From assembly GCF_001557115.1 (NCBI RefSeq), contig NZ_LSKQ01000203.1, positions 1 through 64,000 on the forward strand: a stretch of 64,000 nucleotides of DNA. The letters are read 5' to 3'. The stretch is from Erythrobacter sp. CCH5-A1 (GTDB taxonomy: Bacteria > Pseudomonadota > Alphaproteobacteria > Sphingomonadales > Sphingomonadaceae). The translations under genes and the position numbers were made by a program. The notes under the pieces were generated by a model. That model was not told where the DNA came from and did no database searches. It was given only the letters and a program-made list of their open reading frames with translations. This document shows positions 50,330 through 58,836 of this stretch, one piece after another. How positions within the stretch are numbered: position 1 is the stretch's first letter; every line of letters begins with the position of its first letter.

Positions 50330-52129
50330 TCAGCGCGGCCGGTCGGCGTAGGTTTCGACCAGCTCGCCCAGCGCAGCGCGCAGCGGGCCAAGCCATTGGG
50401 CATAGGGCTCCCATTGCCCCATCCCGTCGCGGTTGATCGGCCGGCGGACCTGCTCGGACGAGGCGGTCCGCACCGCACGAGTGTTGCGGTGGAACTCCAT
50501 GCACGCCTCCTCGAAGGGCAAGCCAAGATAGGCGAGCATCGCGCGCACCTCGCCTTCGGGATCGTCGAGCAGGCGCTCGTGGATCACTCGGTGGATGCGC
50601 CCCGGCAGCACGCGGTCGTAATGGTCCATCGCGCGCACGTAATCGGCGTAATAGCGACCGATGTGATCCAGCGAATAGGTGAAGGCCTGCCCCTTGGCGA
50701 AGTGCTGGCGGAAGTTGGAGAAGCAGCAGTCCAGCGGATTGCGCCGCGCGTCGATGATCTTCGCGTTGGGCAGGATCAGGTGGATCAGCCCGGCATAGCT
50801 CCAGTTGTTGGGCAGCTTGTCGATGTAGAAGGGCTTGCCGGTCTTGCGCTGGACACGGGTGCGCTCGAGGAATTCGGCGCCCAGTTCGGCGAAGCGCTCG
50901 GGCGGCATGGCCGCCACCGCCCCCGGCCAGTCGCGCGGATCACCGCCCGCCGCTTTCGACTCGCGCATGGCAATGGCGGGGATGTCGGGCAGCTCCATCG
51001 TGCCCTCGACCGCCGAATGGCTCGACAGGATCTGCTCGAGCAGCGTCGAGCCTGCGCGCGGCAGGCCGAGGATGAAGACCGGATCGGGCGCGGGATCGCC
51101 CACGCCCTGCCGCGCGGCGAGGAATTCGGGGGTGAGGACTTCTATCACCCGGTCGACCTGCCGCGTGGTGGTTTCGGGATCATAGGCCAGCTCGCGGCTG
51201 CGCAGGTCGTTGCCGGCGGCGTAGTGGCGGAAGCTGTCCGCCGCCGCCTTGCGGTCGCCGTAAGCCTTGCCGAGCGCAAAGTGGAGGTGGAAGGCGTCCT
51301 CGTCCGACACCTCGTCCGATACCTCTGCCGTCAGCGCGGCCTCCATCGCGGTTATGTCGGCGTCATCGAAGGTGACGGTCTTGAGGTTGGCAAGGCTCCA
51401 CCACACCTCGCCCAGATGGGGCTCGGCCGCCAGCGCACGGCGGTATGCGGCGATGCTCTCCTCCAGCCGCCCGACGGTCTTGAGCAGGTGGCCGTAGCTC
51501 ATCCACAGCTTGGCATGATCTGGGAAGGTTCCGGTCAGCTCGCCGTAGAGCGCCAGCGCCTCGTCATAATCCCCAATCCGCCCAAGCGTGGCGGCGAGCA
51601 GGTTGCGGCTGCTGACATTGGCCGGGTCCTGCGCCAGCACCGCTTCGAGCACCTCGCCCGCCTCGGCAAAGCGGTTCTGCTTGTAGAGCACGATGGCAAG
51701 GTTTGCTCGGGCCGCGGTAAAGCCGGGGGCCAGTTCGATCGCGCGGCGCAGCAGGCTTTCGGCATCCTTCAAGCGCCCGATCCGGCCGGCCAGCTCGGCC
51801 ATCATGCGGATCGCGGCGACATCGGTCGGCTGGACGGCGAGGCGCTCGCGCAGTCCGGCCTCGGCGGCGGAGAGGTCATTGGCGAGCAGCGCCTGCGCGA
51901 TGGCGATCATCCGCGGATCGTGCGCGGCAGCGCGGACCGCATCCATCTCCGCGCGCGCCGCCTCCTCGTCGCGCCCCAGCTGGCGCAGCAGGCGCCCGAG
52001 CATGCGGTGCGCCCCCGCGTCGGCGGGATTGCGCGCGGTGATGATGCGCAGCTCGGCAGCGGCGGCGGCAGGATCGCGGCGCGCCAGCTCGACGATGGGC
52101 GATACCTGTCTTGCCTCGCTCTTGCTCAT
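50330..52129 (-). CDS. tetratricopeptide-repeat sulfotransferase
   Basis: In this 599-residue protein the first 320 residues are TPR helices (A-L-Y-G-E-L-T-G-T-F-P-D-H-A-K-L-W-M-S-Y-G-H-like units). The C-terminal half is a sulfotransferase domain with the PAPS phosphate loop F-I-L-G-L-P-R-A-G-S-T-L-L-E-Q, then Y-I-D-K-L-P-N-N-W and I-D-A-R-R-N-P-L-D. It would transfer sulfate from PAPS to an unknown acceptor. The pattern is common in sphingomonads beside TonB receptors, as here. I chose ATG 52127-52129; an ATG six codons upstream is possible and neither has a clear ribosome site. Confidence 0.87.
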   Translation of the reverse strand: MSKSEARQVSPIVELARRDPAAAAAELRIITARNPADAGAHRMLGRLLRQLGRDEEAARAEMDAVRAAAHDPRMIAIAQALLANDLSAAEAGLRERLAVQPTDVAAIRMMAELAGRIGRLKDAESLLRRAIELAPGFTAARANLAIVLYKQNRFAEAGEVLEAVLAQDPANVSSRNLLAATLGRIGDYDEALALYGELTGTFPDHAKLWMSYGHLLKTVGRLEESIAAYRRALAAEPHLGEVWWSLANLKTVTFDDADITAMEAALTAEVSDEVSDEDAFHLHFALGKAYGDRKAAADSFRHYAAGNDLRSRELAYDPETTTRQVDRVIEVLTPEFLAARQGVGDPAPDPVFILGLPRAGSTLLEQILSSHSAVEGTMELPDIPAIAMRESKAAGGDPRDWPGAVAAMPPERFAELGAEFLERTRVQRKTGKPFYIDKLPNNWSYAGLIHLILPNAKIIDARRNPLDCCFSNFRQHFAKGQAFTYSLDHIGRYYADYVRAMDHYDRVLPGRIHRVIHERLLDDPEGEVRAMLAYLGLPFEEACMEFHRNTRAVRTASSEQVRRPINRDGMGQWEPYAQWLGPLRAALGELVETYADRPR

Positions 52130-52231
52130 GCGCGTGACGCGTATCATGCGCCTGCGCGAGTGGGTAGTGGCCTTGCCCTCGCCATCACCAAGCCGTAACC
52201 CGCCCCCGCCCACAGATCGGAGACTGCCCCC

Positions 52232-53068
52232 ATGGAGACCCTGTCCGAAACCCGCAGCCACGGCGGCACGCAAGGCGTCTACCGCCATGCCTCCAGCGCG
52301 ACCGGGACCGACATGACCTTCGCCGTCTTCGTCCCCGACCACGCCCCCGGCGAGCGGTTGCCGGTGCTGTGGTATCTCTCGGGCCTCACCTGCACCCATG
52401 CCAATGTGATGGAGAAGGGCGAATACCGCGCTGCTTGCGCCGCGCACCGCCTCATCCTCGTCGCCCCCGACACCTCGCCGCGGGGCGACGACGTGCCCGA
52501 CGCGCCCGAGGAATACGACTTCGGCAAGGGCGCGGGCTTCTATGTCGATGCCACTGAAGAGCCGTGGGCACAGCACTACCGGATGCGTTCCTACATCGAG
52601 GACGAACTGCCCGCTCTGGTGGACGACAACTTCCCCGCCGACATGGCGCGGCAGGGGATCACCGGGCATTCGATGGGAGGGCACGGCGCGCTCACCATCG
52701 CCCTGCGCAACCCCGGCCGGTTCCGCTCGGTCAGCGCCTTCGCGCCGATCTGTGCGCCCGCGCAGGTGCTGTGGGGCGAGAAGGCGCTGGGCCGCTATCT
52801 GGGCGAGGACCGCACCGCGTGGGCGCAGCATGACGCGGTCGCCCTGATCGAATCCGGCGCGCGCCTGCCCGAGCTGCTGGTCGATCAGGGCAGCGCCGAC
52901 AATTTCCTCGACAGCCAGCTACGCACCCCGCTGCTCGAGGCCGCCTGCGCCGCGGCCGGCATCCCGGCGACGATACGGATGCAGGAGGGGTACGACCACT
53001 CCTACTTCTTCATCTCGACCTTCATGGCCGAGCACGTCGCCTGGCATGCCGCGCGGCTTGGCGGCTGA
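52232..53068 (+). CDS. fghA: S-formylglutathione hydrolase
   Basis: This 278-residue esterase releases formate from S-formylglutathione in formaldehyde detoxification in the cytosol. Family segments are complete: L-S-G-L-T-C-T-H-A-N-V-M-E-K near 50-62, A-P-D-T-S-P-R-G, nucleophile S147 in G-H-S-M-G-G-H-G-A-L, the Asp region D-Q-G-S-A-D-N-F-L, and the final His in G-Y-D-H-S-Y-F-F. No glutathione-dependent formaldehyde dehydrogenase gene is adjacent, which is unusual; the partner is presumably elsewhere. Demethylation by the Rieske oxygenase upstream could be one source of formaldehyde, by inference. Confidence 0.92.
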   Translation: METLSETRSHGGTQGVYRHASSATGTDMTFAVFVPDHAPGERLPVLWYLSGLTCTHANVMEKGEYRAACAAHRLILVAPDTSPRGDDVPDAPEEYDFGKGAGFYVDATEEPWAQHYRMRSYIEDELPALVDDNFPADMARQGITGHSMGGHGALTIALRNPGRFRSVSAFAPICAPAQVLWGEKALGRYLGEDRTAWAQHDAVALIESGARLPELLVDQGSADNFLDSQLRTPLLEAACAAAGIPATIRMQEGYDHSYFFISTFMAEHVAWHAARLGG

Positions 53069-53083
53069 GCCTTTGGGGGCGCC

Positions 53084-54214
53084 TCAGGCCCACAGCTTGG
53101 CGGAAAGCTCCGGCAGGGCGGCGGCATAGCGGGCGACATCCTCCATCTTGCCGGTGCTGACCCGCGAATAGCCGTTGAGCTTGCCATAGGCACCGCGGAT
53201 CAGGATCCCCTTGCTTGCCATCGCATCGCGCAGCGCATTGGCATCGGGCACCTTCACGAAGACGAAATTGGTCTGCGAAGGCAGCGCCGTCAGCCCGGCC
53301 TTGGCGACCGCGGCGTTGATCATTTCGCGCCCTTCGAGCACGGCCGCGCGCGACTGCTCGAGGAACGGCGTGTCGTTGAGGCTGGCGATCGCCGCTGCGA
53401 GCCCGGCAAGGTTGCCGCCGAAGCTCATCTGGTGCGAACGGATCTTGGCCGCGTTCTCTTCGCTGGCGATGGCATAGCCGACGCGCAAGCCAGCCATGCC
53501 GTAGATCTTCGAGAAAGTGCGGCACACGATCACGTCGGCTCCGGCCTTGACGAGATCGATCATGGCATTGTCTTCGGGCTTGTCGGTCAGTTCGTTATAG
53601 GCCTCGTCCACCAGCACCGTCGCCTTGGGCGAGACCTTGCCGATGAAGGCGCGCAGGTCCGCGGAAGGGATCAGCATGCCGGTGGGGTTGTTGGGGTTGC
53701 AGATGTGGACCATCGACACCGTGTCGTCGAGCGCGGCGGCCATGCCGCCAAGGTCGACGCCCATGTCGGCCATCAGCGGCACGCGGATCGCCTTGATGCC
53801 CTGGCGCTCGGCATATTGGACGGTGGTGTCCCAGAACAGCTCGGGCGCAAGGATCGCGCCCTTGCGGCCCCATGCGAGCGCGGCGGCGCTCAGCACCTCG
53901 GTCGAACCTTCGCCGATCACCACCTGGGTCGGCTTCACGCCGAACCGCTCGGCGATCATCGCGGTCAGCTTGGCGTGGCCGCGGTCATTGTAATAGCAGC
54001 CCATCTTGGAGGTGTCGGCGATTGCGCGCAGCGCGCTCGGGGCCGGACCATAGGGGTTCTCGTTGCGGCTCAGCAGCGCCTGACCGAGCTTGGGCCCGAA
54101 ATCGGGTTCCGCCGCTGCGGCCGCCGTAGCGGCGCTGAGGGTGGGGAGCGGAAGCGCGCCAAGTCCGGTGGCAACGCCTGCTCCGGCGAGGAAAGAACGG
54201 CGGTTGGTCAACAT
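53084..54214 (-). CDS. exported PLP-dependent aminotransferase (class I/II, HisC-like)
   Basis: This 376-residue class I/II aminotransferase has the HisC-like order: N-E-N-P-Y-G-P at 51-57, N-P-N-N-P-T-G at 173-179, D203-E-A-Y, and the PLP-binding K236 in T-F-S-K-I-Y-G-M-A-G-L-R. Unlike cytosolic HisC it begins with a twin-arginine signal (T-N-R-R-S-F-L-A-G, hydrophobic to about residue 28), so it should be exported folded with its cofactor. The substrate is unknown. I chose ATG 54212-54214, preceded by GAGAGGA. It follows a TSUP permease gene on the same strand by 33 bases, which hints at a sulfonate or sulfur amino acid, but this is inference. Confidence 0.85.
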   Translation of the reverse strand: MLTNRRSFLAGAGVATGLGALPLPTLSAATAAAAAEPDFGPKLGQALLSRNENPYGPAPSALRAIADTSKMGCYYNDRGHAKLTAMIAERFGVKPTQVVIGEGSTEVLSAAALAWGRKGAILAPELFWDTTVQYAERQGIKAIRVPLMADMGVDLGGMAAALDDTVSMVHICNPNNPTGMLIPSADLRAFIGKVSPKATVLVDEAYNELTDKPEDNAMIDLVKAGADVIVCRTFSKIYGMAGLRVGYAIASEENAAKIRSHQMSFGGNLAGLAAAIASLNDTPFLEQSRAAVLEGREMINAAVAKAGLTALPSQTNFVFVKVPDANALRDAMASKGILIRGAYGKLNGYSRVSTGKMEDVARYAAALPELSAKLWA

Positions 54215-54247
54215 GAGGCAGGTCCTCTCTGCATGGGTGGACAAGGT

Positions 54248-55066
54248 TCAGAAACGAGTGATCATAACGATGCCGATGATGGCAAGATATAAGCCGAAGA
54301 ACGCACGCAGGATGTTGGCGGGAAGGTAGTGGGCGGCGGCAACGCCGTGGGGCGCGAAGAACACGGAAGTCGCGATCAGTGCAGCGGCAGCGGGCAGGTT
54401 GACATAGCCGAGCGATCCCCAGCCGACGCCGTGGGCGCCGAAACCAATGATCATGAAGCCGATGGTCGAGGGCAGCGCGATGATCGCGCCCATGCCCGCC
54501 GCGGTGCCGATGGCACGGTGAATCGGCGCGCCGCACACCGTCATCGTCACGGTCGTCACCGTGCCCCCGCCGATGCCGAGCAAGGTCGAAAAGGCGCCGA
54601 GCGAGGTCGCGATGCCGACGCGGGAAAGTCCTGTGGGTAGCCCCGCGAAAAGAGGCGCACCCTTGCGGGCGGGCAGCAGGAAATAGACCGCAAAGCCGAG
54701 CACGCCGCAGCCGAAGATCAAGGCGAGTTGGCGGCTCGAGACCATACCTGCGACCATCGTTCCCACCGCCGTTCCGAGCACAACCCACAGCGCCCAGCTG
54801 CGCAGGAAATCGAAGTCGACCGCTCCGCGCGCCGCATGGCTGCGGGTCGAGCGGATGGAGGTGAAGATGATCGACGCGAGCGACGTCCCGACCGCGACGT
54901 GGGCGATCTCCTGCGGCACGACGCCAAGCAGCGGCAGCAGAAACATCAGCGCGGGCACGACGACGAACCCGCCGCCGATGCCGAACAGGCCGCCTGCAAA
55001 ACCCGCAGCGGCACCGGCAAATAGAAGCGCCGGGACGGCGACGTACAAAGTGGAAGCGGTGGACAC
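54248..55066 (-). CDS. TSUP-family (TauE/SafE) permease
   Basis: This 272-residue inner-membrane protein has about eight helices. The two family repeats are visible: G-G-L-F-G-I-G-G-G-F-V-V-V-P-A-L near residue 25, and L-G-I-G-G-G-T-V-T-T-V-T near residue 165. TSUP proteins move sulfite, sulfoacetate or other small organosulfur anions, usually out of the cell. It is the first gene of a pair with the exported aminotransferase and divergent from a TonB receptor across the AT-rich island. A second sulfur-anion transporter type (YeiH-like) lies near the start of the window. Confidence 0.87.
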   Translation of the reverse strand: MSTASTLYVAVPALLFAGAAAGFAGGLFGIGGGFVVVPALMFLLPLLGVVPQEIAHVAVGTSLASIIFTSIRSTRSHAARGAVDFDFLRSWALWVVLGTAVGTMVAGMVSSRQLALIFGCGVLGFAVYFLLPARKGAPLFAGLPTGLSRVGIATSLGAFSTLLGIGGGTVTTVTMTVCGAPIHRAIGTAAGMGAIIALPSTIGFMIIGFGAHGVGWGSLGYVNLPAAAALIATSVFFAPHGVAAAHYLPANILRAFFGLYLAIIGIVMITRF

Positions 55067-55096
55067 GACAAGCGTGATAATCCTGCCCGCGCATTA

Positions 55097-55291
55097 GCCA
55101 AGCACTTTATTGCGACGCACAATCTGCATTTATCAGAAAAATTCGCATGTTTGCGGAAAAATGACATATAGTTACGATTTCTCGCAATTTTCTACGCAAA
55201 ATTGTCACGAATTCGTCTCAAAAATACATCTGTTTGTAACTTTGCGAAATTTTACGTCATTTAGCCACCCTCGGCGCGCATAATTGTTGCG
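55097..55291. promoter_or_regulatory. AT-rich divergent regulatory region with repeated TTGCG motifs
   Basis: By direct count 40 of the 120 bases at 55141-55260 are G or C, against a strongly GC-rich surround. It contains six copies of TTGCG or its complement CGCAA (starting at 55110, 55151, 55183, 55195... on either strand, the last two at 55242 and 55287). The perfect dyad CAATTTT-CTACGC-AAAATTG lies at 55185-55204. A possible plus-strand promoter is TTGTCA (55202-55207), 17 bases, TACATC (55225-55230). It separates the TSUP permease from the TonB receptor gene and likely holds both promoters. Confidence 0.5.
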
Positions 55292-55352
55292 ATTTGAAGG
55301 CTCCGTTTTGCTACCGCTGCATTGCAGCAATAACAAAAAGGGGCCCTCTCAC

Positions 55353-58139
55353 ATGCGTCTTCGTCACCTTCTTCTTGCTTCGCTTGTCATTCCCGCAGCA
55401 CCTGTTTTCGCCGAGGACAATACCCTTGGCCTCGCCGCCGAATCGGTTGATGTCGCACTGGCGGACGATGTCGCCCAAAGCGACGAACAGGGTCCGCCGA
55501 TCGTCGTCACCGGCACGCGCCGCACCGACCGCACCGTGCTCGAAAGCTCCGCCCCGGTCGACGTCTTCTCGGCTGACGACTTCAAGGCCCAGCCTTCGCC
55601 GCAGCTCCAGACCATCCTGCAGACCCTCGTTCCGTCCTTCAACCAGCAGCGCAACCTGCTCGGTGACGCTTCGGCGTTCATCCGCCCGCCGACGCTGCGC
55701 GGCCTTCCCTCCGACCAGATCCTCGTGCTGCTCAACGGCAAGCGCGTCCACCGCTCGGCGCTGGTCCAGCTTCAGGGCGGCGCGCTCAACGCCGGGGCGC
55801 AGGGCGTCGACCTTTCGCAGATCTCCAGCGCCGCCATCGGCCGGGTGGAAGTGCTGCGTGACGGTGCGGCCGCGCAATATGGCTCCGACGCGATCGCGGG
55901 CGTGATCAACATCGGCCTGCGCCGCGACACCGGCTACGAAGTGACCGCGCGCTACGGCCAGTCCTATCAGGGCGACGGTCAGGACACGCAGATCACCGGC
56001 TTCTATGGCACCGACCTCGGCGACAATGGCGGCTTCTTCAATCTGTCGCTGGAATTCATCGACCAGAACGTCTTCGATCGCTCGGTCGAGCGCCCCGCCA
56101 TCGCGCCGCTCCGGGCGCTTGGCATCACCCCCGACCAGCCCACCGGCAACCGGCTCGGCGGTCCGGAAAACCGCGCCTACCGCGCGACCGTGAACACCGA
56201 AATCCCGGCTGGCGATGCGACGTTCTATGCCTTCGCCAACTACGGCTGGCAGCGTCAGGGCAACGATTTCAACTACCGCTCGCCGCGCACCGTCACCCAC
56301 TTGCCGATCCCGGGGCGCCCCGGCACCAACAGCACCGGCCGCGCGGTGCCGATCAACTACCTCACCCAAATCGGCTTCGACGCGCAAGGAAGACCCATGT
56401 GGGATTTGAACGGCGCGACCTTCGACATCTTCAATGACAGTCGCTTCCCGCAATTGCAAAACGGCTTCATTCCCTTCTTCGAACAAACCAACGAAGACAT
56501 TGGCATCGTCGGCGGGTTCAAGGGCGACACCTCGGGTATCAACTACGACTTCTCTCTGATGTATGGTGTCAATCAGGTGCGCTATTTCATGAGCGACACC
56601 ATCAACGCCTCGCTTGGTCCGACGACGCCGACCGAATTCTACATGGGCAAGTTTGCTCAGCGCGAATTCAACTTCAACGGCGATTTCAACACTGAAGTCG
56701 AAATCGGCTTTGCAGAGCCGCTGTTCATCGCCTGGGGTGTGGAGGTGCGGCGCGAGGCCTTCGAGGTCGGTCTGGGCGACACGCCCTCGTGGCAGATCGG
56801 CCCCTATGCCTCGCAGCGCCTTTTCCAGTGCACCCTCAATGCCGCACCCGTACCGTGTTCGACCCCTGGCGCCTCGGCCCCGGCCTTCGTACGCACGCAG
56901 GTCGCGCTGCCGGGCTCCAACGGCTTCCAGGGCTTCGGCCCGGCCTCGGTGATCGAAGGCGGCCGCAACAACTATTCGGGCTACATCGATCTTGACGCTA
57001 CGCTGGTCGAAGGGCTCGATATCGGGGTCGCGGCACGCTACGACTACTTCGACGACTTCGGCGACACCTTCAACGGCAAGTTCTCGGTGCGCTACGAAAT
57101 CACCGATGCCATCGCGCTGCGCGGTACGGCCTCGACCGGTTTCCGGGCGCCGACGCCGGGCCAGCAGTTCACCCAGAACCTCACCACCGGCTTCCCCTTC
57201 GGTTCGACCACGCCGCTCGGCACACTCGTGGCGCGGCCGGACAGCGAAATCGGCCAGTTCTACCTCGCCGAATCGCTCACGCCCGAAGAGTCGGTCAGCT
57301 TCTCGGGCGGGTTGGTCATCCAGCCCGGCGGCGGGTTCGACATCACCATCGATTACTACAACATCAAGGTCACCGACCGCATCGGCCTGTCGGGGCAGAT
57401 CAACCCCAACATCGTCAACGCGAACGGCCAGACCGACGCGCAATTCCTGCTCGCGCAGGGCGTGGCCGAAGCGGCGGAACTGGGCGCGGTGCGTTACTTC
57501 ACCAACGCCTTCGACACCCGCACCCAGGGCTTCGATGTGGTCATCTCGCACGAGGCCGACACCGGCATCGGGCGGTTCAACACCAACCTCGCCGTCAACT
57601 ACAACACGACCGAGGTAACCGACCGCAAGGTCATCAACGGCACGCTGGCGAGCGGGCGGGTGCTCAGCAACTTCCAGCCGGTCGACGATGTACGGGTCGG
57701 CAATATCGAGGAATCGGTTCCGCGCTGGCGGGCGGTGCTCTCGACCAGCTGGCGCGAGGATATCTTCGATGCCACGGCGCGGCTGAACTACTATGGCAGC
57801 TTCACCACCTTCTTCGATCCGATCACCACCGGTATCGGGCCGACGCCGACGGCCGGGAATATCAACACCCTCGCCGAGGCGCAGGCGCTCTACCCGGTGC
57901 CCTTCTCCAAGAAGTTTGGCGCGCAGGCGGCGTTCGACATCGAAGTGGGCGTGACCTTCGCCGAAAAGTACCGCATCGCGGTGGGCGCGCAGAACCTGTT
58001 CGACACCCTTCCCGAGCGGGAAACCCGCAACATCTTCGCCGGCACCGGCGGGGCGGCGAACGGGTCGATCTACAACGACAACTCGCCGATCGGCTGGCTC
58101 GGCGGGTTCTGGTACGCGCGCCTTACCGCGAGCTTCTGA
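55353..58139 (+). CDS. TonB-dependent receptor
   Basis: This 928-residue outer-membrane receptor has a signal peptide to P-V-F-A. The TonB-box region P-P-I-V-V-T-G-T-R-R-T is followed by the plug with T-L-R-G-L-P-S-D-Q-I-L-V-L-L-N-G-K-R and E-V-L-R-D-G-A-A-A-Q-Y-G-S-D-A-I-A-G-V-I-N. The long barrel ends F-W-Y-A-R-L-T-A-S-F. Two cysteines in one loop (Q-C-T-L, P-C-S) may form a disulfide. I chose ATG 55353, after an AAGGGG; the open frame 23 codons earlier lies in AT-rich leader. A strong hairpin follows the stop. The ligand is unknown; the divergent TSUP permease suggests an organosulfur compound by context only. Confidence 0.9.
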   Translation: MRLRHLLLASLVIPAAPVFAEDNTLGLAAESVDVALADDVAQSDEQGPPIVVTGTRRTDRTVLESSAPVDVFSADDFKAQPSPQLQTILQTLVPSFNQQRNLLGDASAFIRPPTLRGLPSDQILVLLNGKRVHRSALVQLQGGALNAGAQGVDLSQISSAAIGRVEVLRDGAAAQYGSDAIAGVINIGLRRDTGYEVTARYGQSYQGDGQDTQITGFYGTDLGDNGGFFNLSLEFIDQNVFDRSVERPAIAPLRALGITPDQPTGNRLGGPENRAYRATVNTEIPAGDATFYAFANYGWQRQGNDFNYRSPRTVTHLPIPGRPGTNSTGRAVPINYLTQIGFDAQGRPMWDLNGATFDIFNDSRFPQLQNGFIPFFEQTNEDIGIVGGFKGDTSGINYDFSLMYGVNQVRYFMSDTINASLGPTTPTEFYMGKFAQREFNFNGDFNTEVEIGFAEPLFIAWGVEVRREAFEVGLGDTPSWQIGPYASQRLFQCTLNAAPVPCSTPGASAPAFVRTQVALPGSNGFQGFGPASVIEGGRNNYSGYIDLDATLVEGLDIGVAARYDYFDDFGDTFNGKFSVRYEITDAIALRGTASTGFRAPTPGQQFTQNLTTGFPFGSTTPLGTLVARPDSEIGQFYLAESLTPEESVSFSGGLVIQPGGGFDITIDYYNIKVTDRIGLSGQINPNIVNANGQTDAQFLLAQGVAEAAELGAVRYFTNAFDTRTQGFDVVISHEADTGIGRFNTNLAVNYNTTEVTDRKVINGTLASGRVLSNFQPVDDVRVGNIEESVPRWRAVLSTSWREDIFDATARLNYYGSFTTFFDPITTGIGPTPTAGNINTLAEAQALYPVPFSKKFGAQAAFDIEVGVTFAEKYRIAVGAQNLFDTLPERETRNIFAGTGGAANGSIYNDNSPIGWLGGFWYARLTASF

Positions 58140-58151
58140 CCAGCTGGAAAC

Positions 58152-58186
58152 GCAAAAGGGGCAGGCGGTGCGCCTGCCCCTTTTGC
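58152..58186. terminator. bidirectional intrinsic terminator
   Basis: GCAAAAGGGGCAGGCG (58152-58167) pairs perfectly over 16 bases with CGCCTGCCCCTTTTGC (58171-58186) around a GTG loop. The A-run and T-run in the stem ends give a U-tract in either direction. It lies between the convergent TonB receptor and acetyltransferase genes. Confidence 0.9.
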
Positions 58187-58199
58187 TTGCCTGCGCGCC

Positions 58200-58727
58200 T
58201 CAGCCCAGCAGGCTCTTGCGCATCGGGATCAGCGGTACATCGGCATAGCGCGCTTCGGGGCCGCTGGGCGTATAGCCGCAGCGCCGATAAAGCGGCTCGC
58301 CCGAAAGCGTGCTCATCAATTCGATATCGCGAAACCCTGCCGCGCGCGCGGCATCCTCGGCCGCGGATAGGATCGCCATGCCGACCCCGCGCCGCACGAA
58401 GCCGGGGTGGGTGTACATCGCCCGGATGCGCGCGGGTTCGGTCATGGGATCGAGCGGTTCGGGATCGATCAGGTCGCCCGCGCCGTCACCGCCGAAAAGC
58501 GTGCGCCGCCAGCTCCACCCGCCGCAGCCGGCGATCTCGCCTTCCAGCACGGCGCACAGATAGGTGCCATCGCGCAGCAGCTGGCTGTCGACCCCCATGA
58601 ACTGCCGACTGGCCTCGATTTCCCGCGCCGAGAGGAAGCCGTGCTGCAGATCGGCAATGGCGCGCTCGACGATGGCCGCGATTGCCGGAAGATCGTCGTG
58701 GGTCGCGATGCGAACGGTCGCTTGCAT
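58200..58727 (-). CDS. GNAT-family N-acetyltransferase
   Basis: This 175-residue protein covers a single GNAT domain: V-R-I-A-T-H-D-D-L at the start, then the acetyl-CoA loop V-R-R-G-V-G-M-A-I-L near residues 115-124, and the E-L-M-S-T-L and E-P-L-Y-R-R-C-G-Y end segment. It would transfer an acetyl group from acetyl-CoA to an amine of an unknown small molecule or protein in the cytosol. It stands alone between a strong terminator and the GGDEF-EAL gene, 109 bases from the latter's end. Confidence 0.85.
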   Translation of the reverse strand: MQATVRIATHDDLPAIAAIVERAIADLQHGFLSAREIEASRQFMGVDSQLLRDGTYLCAVLEGEIAGCGGWSWRRTLFGGDGAGDLIDPEPLDPMTEPARIRAMYTHPGFVRRGVGMAILSAAEDAARAAGFRDIELMSTLSGEPLYRRCGYTPSGPEARYADVPLIPMRKSLLG

Positions 58728-58836
58728 GCCGTCAGTCTATGCGGCGGGCCATGCCAAGTCGAGGCCGGCGGCAAAGCAGGAATTTTCTGGCAGTTTCAGT
58801 CCGCCCTTCGACGGAGTAGAGCGCCGGCCTCCAAGT

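Noticed and set aside
55311..57551. 746-codon minus-strand frame opposite the TonB receptor
   Set aside because: Antisense shadow; the plus strand has a signal peptide, plug and barrel.
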